A stretch of 64,000 nucleotides of DNA. Origin: Oculatella sp. LEGE 06141 (GTDB lineage: Bacteria; Cyanobacteriota; Cyanobacteriia; Elainellales; Elainellaceae). Location: assembly GCF_015207605.1 (NCBI RefSeq), contig NZ_JADEWO010000024.1:1-64000 (forward strand), read 5' to 3'. The notes below the pieces were generated by a model. That model ran no database searches. It had not been told where the DNA came from and worked only from the letters and a program-made list of their open reading frames with translations. Shown here in pieces: positions 1 through 8,820 of this stretch; positions within the stretch are counted from its first letter, which is position 1; every line of letters starts with the position of its first letter. Both the position numbers and the translations under genes were made by a program.

Positions 1-1
1 C

Positions 2-91
2 ATTGCCAAGCGGTGGAACCGACCGATTAAAGATTGGAAGGCAGCGTTGTCGCATTTTGCTATCCTATTTCCAGGACGCTTCAATTATTGA
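2..91 (+). CDS. IS256-family transposase, C-terminal end (partial, cut by window edge)
   Basis: The first 29 codons before a TGA at 89-91 read IAKRWNRPIKDW and continue to an FAILFPGRF ending. Mutator/IS256 transposases typically end with a tryptophan-containing RPI.(N/D)W segment followed by an FAI.F.(G/D)R tail. The rest of the gene lies left of the window. The overlapping open frame at 3-218 has no protein-like features and is a shadow. The identification rests on this short tail only. Confidence 0.65.
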   Translation: MAKRWNRPIKDWKAALSHFAILFPGRFNY

Positions 92-102
92 CGATCTCAA
101 GG

Positions 103-127
103 CTTACACAAAAATCAAAACACTCTC
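103..127. repeat. Probable right terminal inverted repeat of the IS256-type element
   Basis: Just after the transposase stop lies an ACACAAAAATCAAAACACTC-like stretch. IS256-family ends often contain a TTACACAA core followed by GACA/CACTC-like sequence. The partner end is outside the window, so neither the inverted repeat nor the 8-9 bp target duplication can be confirmed. Confidence 0.4.
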
Positions 128-264
128 AACGATTCTTATCGATAGTTGGTGTAGGATGATTCCAATCATTATTACCCTCGTCGAGCAAGAGTTAAGCATC
201 CATCAGGCAGTTTATTGACTAGAACACATTTGTAGAGTGTCCTGTGTCCTAAGTAAATCTCAAC

Positions 265-1599
265 ATGAAACTATCCCCTCATTTGAGACGGGTTCTTCCT
301 GTCAGCTTAGTTTTCGGCACTATCCTATCGTTCCAGATTGGATCAGCGATTTCAAAATCGCTATTTGAGGTCGCCCCCCCCCTTGCGATTCTCTCCATAT
401 ACCTCCTTTTAGCTGGAATATTCCTTCTATGTATCCGTCCTCCTAGCATGGAGAAGGTCAAAGCCCACCTCGTGTCGTTGGGCTTGTACGGACTTGGCTT
501 ATGCCTGATGAATATCTGCTTTTACAATGCTTTCGAGAGACTTCCCATTGGGATTGTCAGTGTCTTTGCCTTCATTGGCCCACTGGGGATGTCCATCCTC
601 AAATCCAGGAAGATCTCTGATTCCCTTTGGGGTGTCCTTGCCGGAATTGGGATCGTTTTGTTAAGCCCGGTTGTCAACGAATCCCTGAATCTTGGAGGCG
701 TTGGCTTTGCCCTCCTTGCAGGTCTGTTTTGGGCACTATACATACTCATTTCTGAGTATATCGCTACAATTTTCCCGGACGGGGATGCTGTTGGGGTGGC
801 AACCCTAGTTGCAGCGTTACCCTTAATTCCCTGGGGTTTAGAGATATCATCTGTCAGTGCCGCGCTCAGCCCCAAATTTATCTTTGCATTGGTTGGAGTT
901 GCGGCATTATCGTCCGTGATTCCGTTTACCTGCGATTTTTATGCTGTCCGATTTTTGTCTGCCCGTGTATTTGGGGTTTTGCTTAGCTTTGAGCCTGCGA
1001 TCGCAGCCCTTTCTGGATTTGTGATTCTACAAGAGCACCTGGGGCTTAGATCCTTGCTAGGAACTGCGATGATTATAATTGCAGGGATCGGCGTATCCTT
1101 GTTTTCTCAAGCCAACGCTGACCAACCACAAGTTGATAAAGCATTGTTGCTCCCACCCTCTAGATTTGCCACAGGGTTGCCTTTTCGGGAGCAATTAATA
1201 CTGACTGAATCCCAACAACAAGAGCTTGTGCAGGCATTGAAGGAGGTCATCAGCATAGCTGCTCCAAGATACTTAGAGCAGGGATTAAGGCTCTCCAAGA
1301 ACGTCGATGAACTCATTGGTCATCTGACGAAGTATGTTCCTCCTGAACGAAGGGACGATATCAGAAGGATCGTCCTTTATCACATTCAGAAAAAAGAGAC
1401 CTTGCTCTTTCGAGAACAGTGTGTGAATTGCTTATCGACTGTCATTGGCCGAGTCGCAGCAATGCGACTGATTAAACAAGTCGTTCAAGATAATCCTGAT
1501 CTATCTGATCGGGATTTCTTAAAAGAATTGGGAAAGAAGCTTCCTAACGAAAAGGCTAAAAGACGATTTAACGAGGAACTATCGCGATTCTCCTCCTGA
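265..1599 (+). CDS. DMT-superfamily (EamA/RhtA-like) inner-membrane transporter with extra C-terminal domain
   Basis: Residues about 10-285 form some ten hydrophobic helices in the two-EamA-repeat pattern of drug/metabolite exporters such as RhtA, which export amino acids or other small metabolites. Typical features are GSAISKSLF near residue 27 and the second-repeat AVRFLSARVFGVLLSFEPAIAAL region. EamA proteins usually end near residue 300. Here about 155 hydrophilic, helical residues follow (290-444, with a cysteine pair in EQCVNCL), which I cannot assign. The 3' end overlaps the convergent minus-strand gene by 21 bp. The substrate cannot be deduced. Confidence 0.8.
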   Translation: MKLSPHLRRVLPVSLVFGTILSFQIGSAISKSLFEVAPPLAILSIYLLLAGIFLLCIRPPSMEKVKAHLVSLGLYGLGLCLMNICFYNAFERLPIGIVSVFAFIGPLGMSILKSRKISDSLWGVLAGIGIVLLSPVVNESLNLGGVGFALLAGLFWALYILISEYIATIFPDGDAVGVATLVAALPLIPWGLEISSVSAALSPKFIFALVGVAALSSVIPFTCDFYAVRFLSARVFGVLLSFEPAIAALSGFVILQEHLGLRSLLGTAMIIIAGIGVSLFSQANADQPQVDKALLLPPSRFATGLPFREQLILTESQQQELVQALKEVISIAAPRYLEQGLRLSKNVDELIGHLTKYVPPERRDDIRRIVLYHIQKKETLLFREQCVNCLSTVIGRVAAMRLIKQVVQDNPDLSDRDFLKELGKKLPNEKAKRRFNEELSRFSS

Positions 1600-2583
1600 A
1601 CTGCTTGAGTGCGAAGAATATTCTATTGAGTTCACGTCATGAATTCCTTCTGCTCTATCTCGGTATTCTAGTTCTTGTGCGAAAGTTTTTAGCCCATAAA
1701 TCATTGAGCTGATTGCCCTAGAAAGAACGCCAAATTCATTGTTGGATTTCTCAAAAGGAAACTCCACGTCCAGGTTATCTTCGCTTGCTACTAACTGAGC
1801 GGTTCGGGCAATTTTTAGTATCGGTTGAACAACAACCTTGGAAAGCAGGATATTCAGAATAAGAAGAATCAAGATGAGAATAGCTGCCAAGACTGCAATG
1901 CCTTGAATCGATCGATGTCGAGCCATATCCGCAATCTGACGATACGGAACAGACACGATCTGTGTGGCGATCACACTATTGAGTTGCCACCCGAATCCAT
2001 TCTCAGAGCCATAACTAGCGATCAAACTCGCTGGGGCATTCGCTGGAATTGAATGACATTCAAGGCAACTAGGATTATTGAGCTTCAACGGTTGAGCAAC
2101 ATAGAAGAACTCCTCTGGCCCAAAGTTTCTGATTCCAGAAAGCAGTGTAGGTGCGTTTTCACTACGAAAGCGCTCTAAGAGCGCCATCTCGAATTCGTCA
2201 GCTCGATCCCTTGGATTAGTTGGATTGTCAGCCGCTGCCTTATAAAAGAAGTCGTTGTAGGGTTCATCGTCCCGGAAGAAGTCAAACGTTTGCCGTGCTG
2301 CTGCTGCTGGAATTGCTTCGCTCGTAAACTGGGTTGCAGACTGAAGTTGCTGTTGTAGGAGCGGCGTTATGTGCTCCTGTGTGTAGCTCCGTGTAGCGTT
2401 GGCAAATTGATTGACGATCAAGGCTTGCGCCTCTACTTCTGCTTTTGCCCCGTTCTCAAATATTGAGGACAGCAAAAAACCAAAACCACAGACACTCAGA
2501 AAAAATACGAGCGATAAAATTAGGTTTAGTTTGGCGGCCAGTCCAAACTTGATTTTACGTCTCTCGTTGGGTGATGCTTTCAT
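1579..2583 (-). CDS. Membrane sensor protein with DUF3365 (Tll0287-like) heme domain and HAMP domain
   Basis: The order is a membrane helix at about residues 15-42, a periplasmic DUF3365/Tll0287-like domain with a CxxCH heme c site (C173, C176, H177, in SCLECHS), a second helix at about 228-250 and a HAMP linker (250-305). The protein ends about 30 residues later with no kinase, cyclase or methyl-accepting domain, so output must come from a partner. It lies 20 bp downstream of a PhnD-like lipoprotein gene on the same strand, which suggests an operon in which the lipoprotein feeds this sensor. Redox or ligand sensing is inferred. Confidence 0.8.
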   Translation of the reverse strand: MKASPNERRKIKFGLAAKLNLILSLVFFLSVCGFGFLLSSIFENGAKAEVEAQALIVNQFANATRSYTQEHITPLLQQQLQSATQFTSEAIPAAAARQTFDFFRDDEPYNDFFYKAAADNPTNPRDRADEFEMALLERFRSENAPTLLSGIRNFGPEEFFYVAQPLKLNNPSCLECHSIPANAPASLIASYGSENGFGWQLNSVIATQIVSVPYRQIADMARHRSIQGIAVLAAILILILLILNILLSKVVVQPILKIARTAQLVASEDNLDVEFPFEKSNNEFGVLSRAISSMIYGLKTFAQELEYRDRAEGIHDVNSIEYSSHSSSSGGESR

Positions 2584-2603
2584 GGTTTCTCCTGATTTGA
2601 TCT

Positions 2604-3473
2604 TTAATACAATGGAACTGGGCTGATATCCTCACGAATCCGCCCTTCAATACGCTGTAGTTGGTTGATAAATGCAATCCATTCCTCATATTGAGGAATT
2701 GGAGCGTTCGGCACATATCCAGTTCCCTGAATTAAGTTGGGGTGGGCTTGCTTCATTGCTTTTTCTAGGAGGATTTGTTGATTTTGGTCAATGTCAGGGC
2801 TAATGACAACAGAGCCAGCAGGAACTTGCTGGCGACGATCGATCGAAATCACACGAACGGATATTTGACTCCTCTTCCTGTATGCTTCCAGCTCTGCTTG
2901 GGACATAGCCGCAACATCAACAATGGATTGTTCCAGCCAGGTTAAAGCTGTGTTTGCATTTGCAAAGACAATTTTGTTTAGAGTTATGCCATAAAGATTC
3001 CACAGAGGCACAAAGTAGGCTGTAGCTGACCCTCTATGCCCTAGCGCCAGGGTTGCGCCGTTAACATCTTCAAGAGTTTTGATCGCTGAATCATCGCGAA
3101 CCACTAAAACCGACGATAAATGGGTTGCGCTATTCAGGGAAAAGATTGGGACATATCCCTCTGCAATAGCAATTGCGGCAACCCCTGGAGACGCAAAAAT
3201 AAGATGCCAAGCATTCTGCTTAATTTGCGCGATCGCCCGAAGTTCGTTAGGTGTCGTTTCTAAATCGATGGGAACTCCAAGTTCCTGTTCTAGGTATCCC
3301 TCTAACTCCTGGAAAGGAGCTATTTGATCTCCATCTGCAACCGCTCCAATAAGCAACTGCCTCTTAAGACTGGTACTGATGCCAGCTTCACCACTGCAAC
3401 TCGCTAACAATCGAGCACTACAGAGCGACAGAAAAAAGCAAGATTGATTGAGAAACGATCGACGGGAAGGCAT
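2604..3473 (-). CDS. PhnD-like phosphate/phosphonate-type periplasmic binding lipoprotein
   Basis: The N-terminus has a twin-arginine-like RRSFLNQ, a hydrophobic stretch and a lipobox LASC (C26), so it is probably a lipidated, extracytoplasmic protein. The body matches the PhnD/phosphite-binding fold: an LLIGAVADGDQ start, ELGVPIDLETTPNELRAIAQ, IFASPGVAAIA, and a DVNGATLALGHRGSATAYFVP segment. No ABC permease or ATPase adjoins it. The next gene is the DUF3365-HAMP sensor, so sensory use is more likely than transport (inference). Confidence 0.8.
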   Translation of the reverse strand: MPSRRSFLNQSCFFLSLCSARLLASCSGEAGISTSLKRQLLIGAVADGDQIAPFQELEGYLEQELGVPIDLETTPNELRAIAQIKQNAWHLIFASPGVAAIAIAEGYVPIFSLNSATHLSSVLVVRDDSAIKTLEDVNGATLALGHRGSATAYFVPLWNLYGITLNKIVFANANTALTWLEQSIVDVAAMSQAELEAYRKRSQISVRVISIDRRQQVPAGSVVISPDIDQNQQILLEKAMKQAHPNLIQGTGYVPNAPIPQYEEWIAFINQLQRIEGRIREDISPVPLY

Positions 3474-3614
3474 AGAAATTGGGCAGTTGCTTGAGCCTGA
3501 TAGTTGTTAAGGATAGAAGGAATGCTTGTTTATGTCGATACGTTGAAATGTTCAATTTGGCTGTATCAAATAATGGTTGATTTGGTAGTGTAATATTAAG
3601 AATCTTGGTGAGTC

Positions 3615-5732
3615 ATGCCGAAAACGCTAAAAACCAGTGCAAGCACTGACCATCCCCTTTTGTTAGGGCAATCCAAACTGTGGGTGCTTTTGGTTGGTGT
3701 CGATCGTTATCAGGACGAGCGCTTTTCCGATTTGGCGTACTCCTCAAAGGATTGTGAGGGAGTCGCAGCCGCGTTAGCATCTGCCTCCAAAAGAATTCCC
3801 AAGAAGCAACTGATTGTCCACCATGACGCTTCACACAAACCTCCTACACTGCGCTCTGTGCAGAGTAGTTTAAGAAAAATAATTTCATCTGCTCAAGCAG
3901 ATGACACTGTTCTGTTTTATTTCTCAGGGCACGGTGCAATTGATCCAGCCACCCAAAAAGCAATGTTGTGCTTCCGAGATACCCGGAGAACTGATCTGGC
4001 GAATACAGCTTTAAGTATGCAAGATCTATTGCAATCATTAGAAAAGAGTGCGACTCGACAGAAATTGTTGTGGTTGGATGCTTGTCACAGCGGCAATTTA
4101 TCGATTCAAGGCGCAAAGCAATATGCTGATGTTGAATCAGAAGCCACAGGGTTTATCGATTTTCTTCACAATAGCGTAAATTACAGCCAAGGCTTCTATG
4201 CACTATTGTCCTGTGATGCGGAACAACGATCATGGGAGTTCCCAGAACTGGGACATGGTGTCTTTAGCTACTATTTGATTCAAGGTTTGCGTGGAAATGC
4301 CGCAGATTCACAAGGGCTAATTGAGGCAGATAGCCTCTACCGCTACGTCTATAACGGAACAGTCGATTACATTGACCGGATCAATCAACGGGTTCGGGAA
4401 TTGAACGACGAGAAACTCGGTAAACGAGATAGCCAAGATAGTTTCTTATACCCTGAGTATTCCCTACAAACACCTAAACGAATTGTCAATGGAATCGGAG
4501 ATCTAGTCATTGGTGAAACACTTCTAGGTGGAGGTGAAGAGCCTTCTACCCTTCCTCAACAATGGACGGAGAAACCGAAGCGAATAGAGAAGATAAAACA
4601 ACCTACTCGGTTGTTTTATCCGATGATCGGACTGTTATTAGTCGGTTTCTTTTCACATTCTTTGAGTTCATCAGGTATAGGTCAACTTAGCCAACAAAAT
4701 CAGACCACTGAGCTTTTTGAGAGCAATCAACCCTGCAACATTAACGCTGTCCCACTTGATCCAGATTCAAGCCAGTATAATGCTCAGATTCTAATGAATA
4801 ACTGTGCTGTAGGCGGCAAATGGAGGGATGTATCGATTGAGGCATTTACAGGGCAGTCCAAAGTATGGGCTTTAGCTCTTAGTCCAGATGGTCGAACGTT
4901 GGTCAGTGCCGGGGAGCCAGTGATCGAGATTTGGGGAGGAGTGGACTCCCATGCTCAGGCACGAGCCAACGAGGTACAGCGGTTGCACCGTCTCAAAGGG
5001 CATTCAGATAAAGTTTATACAGTTGCTATTAGTCCAGATGGGCAAATGCTTGCTAGTGGGAGTGCAGATCAAACAATCAAGATCTGGAATCTTCAGACAG
5101 GAGATTTGATCCGTACTTTGAAGGGGCACACAGGTGCTGTTTGGTCTGTTGCCTTTAGTCCAGATAATCAAACGCTTGTCAGTGGCAGTGTAGATAAAAC
5201 AATCAAGTTGTGGGATCTTGAATCAGGCGAGACCACCCGCACGTTGGCAGGCCATCAGGACTGGGTATTTTCGGTTGCTATTAGTCCGGATGGGCAAATG
5301 CTTGCTAGCTCCAGTCAAGATAAAACCATCAAGCTATGGGACTTGCAGACTGGCAATGAACTCAAGACGATAACAGGGCATGACGATGCTGTGAGAGCGA
5401 TCGCTTTCTCACCAAAAGAGCCTCGCCTTGCCAGTGCGAGCTGGGATGGGACAGTAAAAGTTTGGGACACAGCTACAGGTGCTCTCGTTCGAACTTTTTC
5501 TGGTCATAGCGATCGCGTTGTGTCGGTCGCTTACAATCCCACAGGTGACACGATTGCTAGCAGTAGCACCGACCAGACCATAAAGCTCTGGAAAATGGAT
5601 CTTGAAACGTCGCTGGGAACGATGTCTGGTCACTCTGACTGGATATTGGCGACTGTGTTTACTCCAGACAATAACGCACTAATTAGTAGCGGCCTAGACC
5701 AAACTATTGCCGTGTGGCGAAAGATGAAGTGA
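3615..5732 (+). CDS. Caspase-like peptidase (C14) with C-terminal WD40 repeats
   Basis: Residues 20-290 form a caspase/metacaspase p20-like domain with the catalytic dyad H106 (YFSGHG) and C157 (WLDACHSG). A single membrane helix lies at about 330-352, so the enzyme is probably membrane-anchored. Residues about 410-705 form a seven-bladed WD40 propeller with regular GH and SPDG/KLWD repeats, which usually senses or binds a partner. The sigma-factor gene starts 17 bp downstream and a DUF1822 gene overlaps that one, so the three look co-transcribed. Bacterial caspase-like enzymes often act in stress, defence or cell death; the substrate here is unknown. Confidence 0.88.
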   Translation: MPKTLKTSASTDHPLLLGQSKLWVLLVGVDRYQDERFSDLAYSSKDCEGVAAALASASKRIPKKQLIVHHDASHKPPTLRSVQSSLRKIISSAQADDTVLFYFSGHGAIDPATQKAMLCFRDTRRTDLANTALSMQDLLQSLEKSATRQKLLWLDACHSGNLSIQGAKQYADVESEATGFIDFLHNSVNYSQGFYALLSCDAEQRSWEFPELGHGVFSYYLIQGLRGNAADSQGLIEADSLYRYVYNGTVDYIDRINQRVRELNDEKLGKRDSQDSFLYPEYSLQTPKRIVNGIGDLVIGETLLGGGEEPSTLPQQWTEKPKRIEKIKQPTRLFYPMIGLLLVGFFSHSLSSSGIGQLSQQNQTTELFESNQPCNINAVPLDPDSSQYNAQILMNNCAVGGKWRDVSIEAFTGQSKVWALALSPDGRTLVSAGEPVIEIWGGVDSHAQARANEVQRLHRLKGHSDKVYTVAISPDGQMLASGSADQTIKIWNLQTGDLIRTLKGHTGAVWSVAFSPDNQTLVSGSVDKTIKLWDLESGETTRTLAGHQDWVFSVAISPDGQMLASSSQDKTIKLWDLQTGNELKTITGHDDAVRAIAFSPKEPRLASASWDGTVKVWDTATGALVRTFSGHSDRVVSVAYNPTGDTIASSSTDQTIKLWKMDLETSLGTMSGHSDWILATVFTPDNNALISSGLDQTIAVWRKMK

Positions 5733-5748
5733 TTGAGAGTAGTAAGGT

Positions 5749-6978
5749 ATGTTCCTTCGCGAAGAGTTGCTTGAAGTCTTTTCCACTTTTCTACAGTTCG
5801 ATGATGTATGTCAAAAATGGATAACCGACCCCAAGCTACGCCGCAACATGCAAGCTGCTATACGATCGAATGTCCAGGAGCGATCGCAAGATTTTTGGGC
5901 GCTTTACTGGTACAAACAGTGGGAGGCGGAAAACGCGGAAAACTTAGTAGCCAAAGAACATTTAAATGCTTACGTTCAGGAGACCTGTTTCTGGGTCGCA
6001 CGAAAAACAGAAGTAATCTTCGATTCACAATACACCGTCTCTGATTACTTTCAAATAGCAATTTCACGGTTCGACAAAATCCTTCATGGCTTTAAAGAGA
6101 CGAAGGGATATAAGTTTAAGAATTATGCTTTAGTTGCCTTCCGAAATACGATTCGTGATTTTTTAATCCATGAGAATGAAGTTAGCGTATTACATGATTG
6201 GGCTTTGCTCCGGAGAAGTAGCAAAAAACGTTTAATAACTGCCTTAAAGCAACACAAGCAAGGGTGTTGTGATGCTGATATTGCTAGGTATGTTTTAGCA
6301 TGGTCATGCTTCATGAAAATCTATAGTCCCGACGTTAGGACAAAAATAATAACTACTCCGAATAAAGAGCAATGGAAGGCAATTGCTGATCTTTACAGCT
6401 ATCGTTGTAAAACTGAGCTTTTCAGTATTGTGACCATTGATCCTCTTGTTTTGGAGGATTGGATGAGACTTTGTGCTGAAGCTATCCGATCGGGTTTCAG
6501 TCCCAAGTTTATTTCGATTTACGAACTTGCTCCTGTTGATAGATCTAAAACTGAATTCGTAGAAGTGCTTGATCAGTTGACATCGACTGATCAAGCACTT
6601 CCGCTTGATCTAATTTCAGTGGAAGAGGAAGAGGAAGAACGACAACAACAGCGAATGTTTCTCAATTCAGTATTGCTAGAAACATTGAATTGCCTGGATC
6701 GCGATTCACGTTCATTACTCGCACTTTACTATCAGGAAGGTCTGTTACAGCAGCAAATTTCCTCGTTGCTAAATATGAATCAAAGCACCGTATCACGGCG
6801 TTTGGAGCGGATACGAAGAAGTTTCTTGATAGCCTTGATTCAACGGGGAGAAGATCACCTGCATATTTCTAATGATTCCACCGTACTTGAACGTGTGGGA
6901 GCAGCCATTGAGGAATGGCTGCATATCCATTTTGCACCTAGCACTGACCATCCGTATTATGAAAATATCAGCCCCTGA
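5749..6978 (+). CDS. Sigma-70 family RNA polymerase sigma factor (long cyanobacterial type)
   Basis: Residues about 95-155 (RFDKILHGFKETKGYKFKNY then ALVAFRNTIRDFL) resemble sigma region 2. Residues about 305-360 (LNCLDRDSRSLLALYYQEGL, then QQQISSLLNMNQSTVSRRLERI) are a clear region-4 helix-turn-helix. Between them is a long insert, as in other cyanobacterial sigma factors found beside DUF1822 genes. The gene lies 17 bp after the caspase gene, and its last 20 nt overlap the DUF1822 start, which favours translational coupling. A GTAAGG lies unusually close to the ATG, so the start is not fully certain. Confidence 0.8.
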   Translation: MFLREELLEVFSTFLQFDDVCQKWITDPKLRRNMQAAIRSNVQERSQDFWALYWYKQWEAENAENLVAKEHLNAYVQETCFWVARKTEVIFDSQYTVSDYFQIAISRFDKILHGFKETKGYKFKNYALVAFRNTIRDFLIHENEVSVLHDWALLRRSSKKRLITALKQHKQGCCDADIARYVLAWSCFMKIYSPDVRTKIITTPNKEQWKAIADLYSYRCKTELFSIVTIDPLVLEDWMRLCAEAIRSGFSPKFISIYELAPVDRSKTEFVEVLDQLTSTDQALPLDLISVEEEEEERQQQRMFLNSVLLETLNCLDRDSRSLLALYYQEGLLQQQISSLLNMNQSTVSRRLERIRRSFLIALIQRGEDHLHISNDSTVLERVGAAIEEWLHIHFAPSTDHPYYENISP

Positions 6979-8110
6979 ACTTTTCCTGGACATTAATCCC
7001 AAATCTCTCGTTGGTTGCACTAACGAGAGTCTACGATTTTCACCACACCGACAGTGGGAGGTGTTTCTAAACAAGCTTTGTTTAGAAACCGTTTCCTCCT
7101 GGTTGAAAGAAGACGATCCTTCCGGCGTTGAGCCTTGGCCTAACACTGCGACTTTACCCAGCTTTTGGGAAGTTGTGAATGGCACAGCACTTGCGCTATC
7201 TGGCATTAAATTGGTATTGATTCCCTCAGAATCAATTGATATGGATGAAATCAGAGTTCCTCAAGAATGGGTCGATATTCCCTCCTGGAGTGCTGATTAT
7301 TACATCCCCGTGCGAGTCAATCCTAATGAAGGTTGGATCAAGATTCATGGATTTGCCCGTCACCGGGATTTGAAAAGTATGGGCATCTACGATCCGAGCG
7401 ATCGCTGCTACAGCCTTGCTAGCGAAAAATTAATAAATGATGTTTGCCTTCTCTGGGTTGCTCAGGAATTATCCTTGAATGAACGAGTGGCCGTTGATCC
7501 ATTAGCCCCTTTATCTCTTACACAAGCCCAATCGTTGTTGCAGCGTTTAGGTAATCCATCGATTGTTGATCCTCAATTTGAGGTGCCATTTTCCATGTGG
7601 GCTTCTTTGATTGCTCACGATGGCTGGAGGCAGCAGTTGTCTGATCAAAGGCGAGGGATACCCAATCAACAATCTGTTCAACAGTGGTTGGAGTCAGGGA
7701 TCTCTGAAATCGGGCGGCAGTTGGGCTGGTCTCGCGTTGAGTTTCAGACCACCTCCAGTGCTCTCGCCAGGAGCGAGACGGCAGAAGATCCAACTGGGGC
7801 GATTGCATTTAAGCGAGATTTGTCAATATCTGGAGTTGATTGCAAGCTCTGGATACATCAGATCGAAAGCACTGTGGCTGAAAATGTGTGGCGATTTGAA
7901 TTGCGATCGCCTTCCTCTAGTAATCTTGCTCCTGGCATTTGCCTGCGACTGTTAACTGAGGATCTCCAACCGTTTGAGAATAACGAGGTTACGTCAGAAG
8001 GTAACCAGTCTGAACTTTATATTGAAGTTGCTTTAGAGCCAGGTGAGGGATTGGTTTGGGAAATTGACCCCTCACCTGAACACTACGTTCAAGAAATCTT
8101 GCGTTTTTGA
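6959..8110 (+). CDS. DUF1822 family protein
   Basis: About 383 residues with DUF1822 hallmarks: an N-terminal FSPHRQWEVFLNKLCLE block, NGTALALSGIKLVLIPSES, and a DIPSWSADYYIPVRVNPNEGWIKI core. I chose the ATG at 6959, inside the sigma gene. An upstream ATG at 6872 would add 29 residues that do not resemble the family. DUF1822 genes commonly sit beside sigma factors in cyanobacteria and their function is unknown. Being coupled to a sigma factor and a caspase makes it a candidate anti-sigma factor or caspase substrate (inference). Confidence 0.8.
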   Translation: MKISAPELFLDINPKSLVGCTNESLRFSPHRQWEVFLNKLCLETVSSWLKEDDPSGVEPWPNTATLPSFWEVVNGTALALSGIKLVLIPSESIDMDEIRVPQEWVDIPSWSADYYIPVRVNPNEGWIKIHGFARHRDLKSMGIYDPSDRCYSLASEKLINDVCLLWVAQELSLNERVAVDPLAPLSLTQAQSLLQRLGNPSIVDPQFEVPFSMWASLIAHDGWRQQLSDQRRGIPNQQSVQQWLESGISEIGRQLGWSRVEFQTTSSALARSETAEDPTGAIAFKRDLSISGVDCKLWIHQIESTVAENVWRFELRSPSSSNLAPGICLRLLTEDLQPFENNEVTSEGNQSELYIEVALEPGEGLVWEIDPSPEHYVQEILRF

Positions 8111-8173
8111 GCTAAGAGCCTGCATGGTAGTGTTTTCTTCAGAAATAGGGATTGACATCGCCTACTTACAACC

Positions 8174-8209
8174 TGTCCGTATAGACTATATAAAGTCACT
8201 TTTACGGAC
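8174..8209. promoter_or_regulatory. parA operator/promoter: inverted repeat GTCCGTA...TACGGAC
   Basis: GTCCGTA (8175-8181) and TACGGAC (8203-8209) form a perfect 7-bp inverted repeat around an AT-rich TATATAAA core. The right arm ends 2 nt before the parA ATG at 8212, where a ribosome site would be. The same half-site forms a 20-bp palindrome inside parB (9355-9374). This fits autoregulation by the partition proteins (inference). Confidence 0.55.
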
Positions 8210-8211
8210 GT

Positions 8212-8820
8212 ATGATCATTACCACTGCTTCATTTAAAGGTGGTGTGGCCAAGACCACGACAGCCATTCACTTAGCGGCTTATCTACAACTGAACGGGCA
8301 AACTCTTCTGATTGATGGCGACAACAACCGTTCTGCAACTCGATGGGCAGAGCGAGGTTTAGATCGGGGAGGGTTGCCTTTCAAAGTCGTTGGTGTAAAT
8401 CAATCTGCAAAGTACAGCAAAAATTGTGAACACTTTGTCATTGATACGGAAGCCAGCGCTGAAGAAGATGAATTGAGAGAAATTGTAGATGGGTGTGACT
8501 TGTTGGTTCTACCTACTACTCCTGACACAATGTCTCTCGATGCACTGATTCAAACTGTCGAGTTGTTGAGATCACTGAGTGTTGATAAGTATCGAGTGCT
8601 ATTAACAAGAGTGCCGTCGCCCCCCAGAAAAGAAGGGGAAGAGGCGCGAGAATTTTTAACGGAAGCGGGGTTCCCTCTATTTAATGGAAAGATTAGGGAA
8701 GCTGTAGCCTTCCAGAAGGCAGCAAATGAAGGTGTGTTGGTTCACCAAGTCAGCGATCGCCGTGCTCGAATTGGGTGGAACGAATACTGTGCGATCGGTA
8801 AGGAGGTGTTTGGTGAGTAA
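8212..8820 (+). CDS. parA: ParA-type partition ATPase
   Basis: A 202-residue deviant-Walker ATPase. The P-loop KGGVAKTT is at residues 9-16, followed by a LIDGDNN switch near residue 37 and a VLPTTPD segment. It lacks an N-terminal helix-turn-helix, as in short (type Ib-like) ParAs. It should bind nucleoid DNA with ATP and position plasmid copies together with ParB, whose GTG start overlaps the end of this gene. A symmetric GTCCGTA/TACGGAC site covers its promoter and leader. Confidence 0.9.
   Translation: MIITTASFKGGVAKTTTAIHLAAYLQLNGQTLLIDGDNNRSATRWAERGLDRGGLPFKVVGVNQSAKYSKNCEHFVIDTEASAEEDELREIVDGCDLLVLPTTPDTMSLDALIQTVELLRSLSVDKYRVLLTRVPSPPRKEGEEAREFLTEAGFPLFNGKIREAVAFQKAANEGVLVHQVSDRRARIGWNEYCAIGKEVFGE

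Noticed and set aside
3-218. Open frame of 71 codons at the left edge
   Set aside because: It overlaps the transposase tail in another frame and runs through the IS end; no protein-like features.
7518-7808. Antisense frame in the DUF1822 gene
   Set aside because: Shadow of a well-supported coding region.
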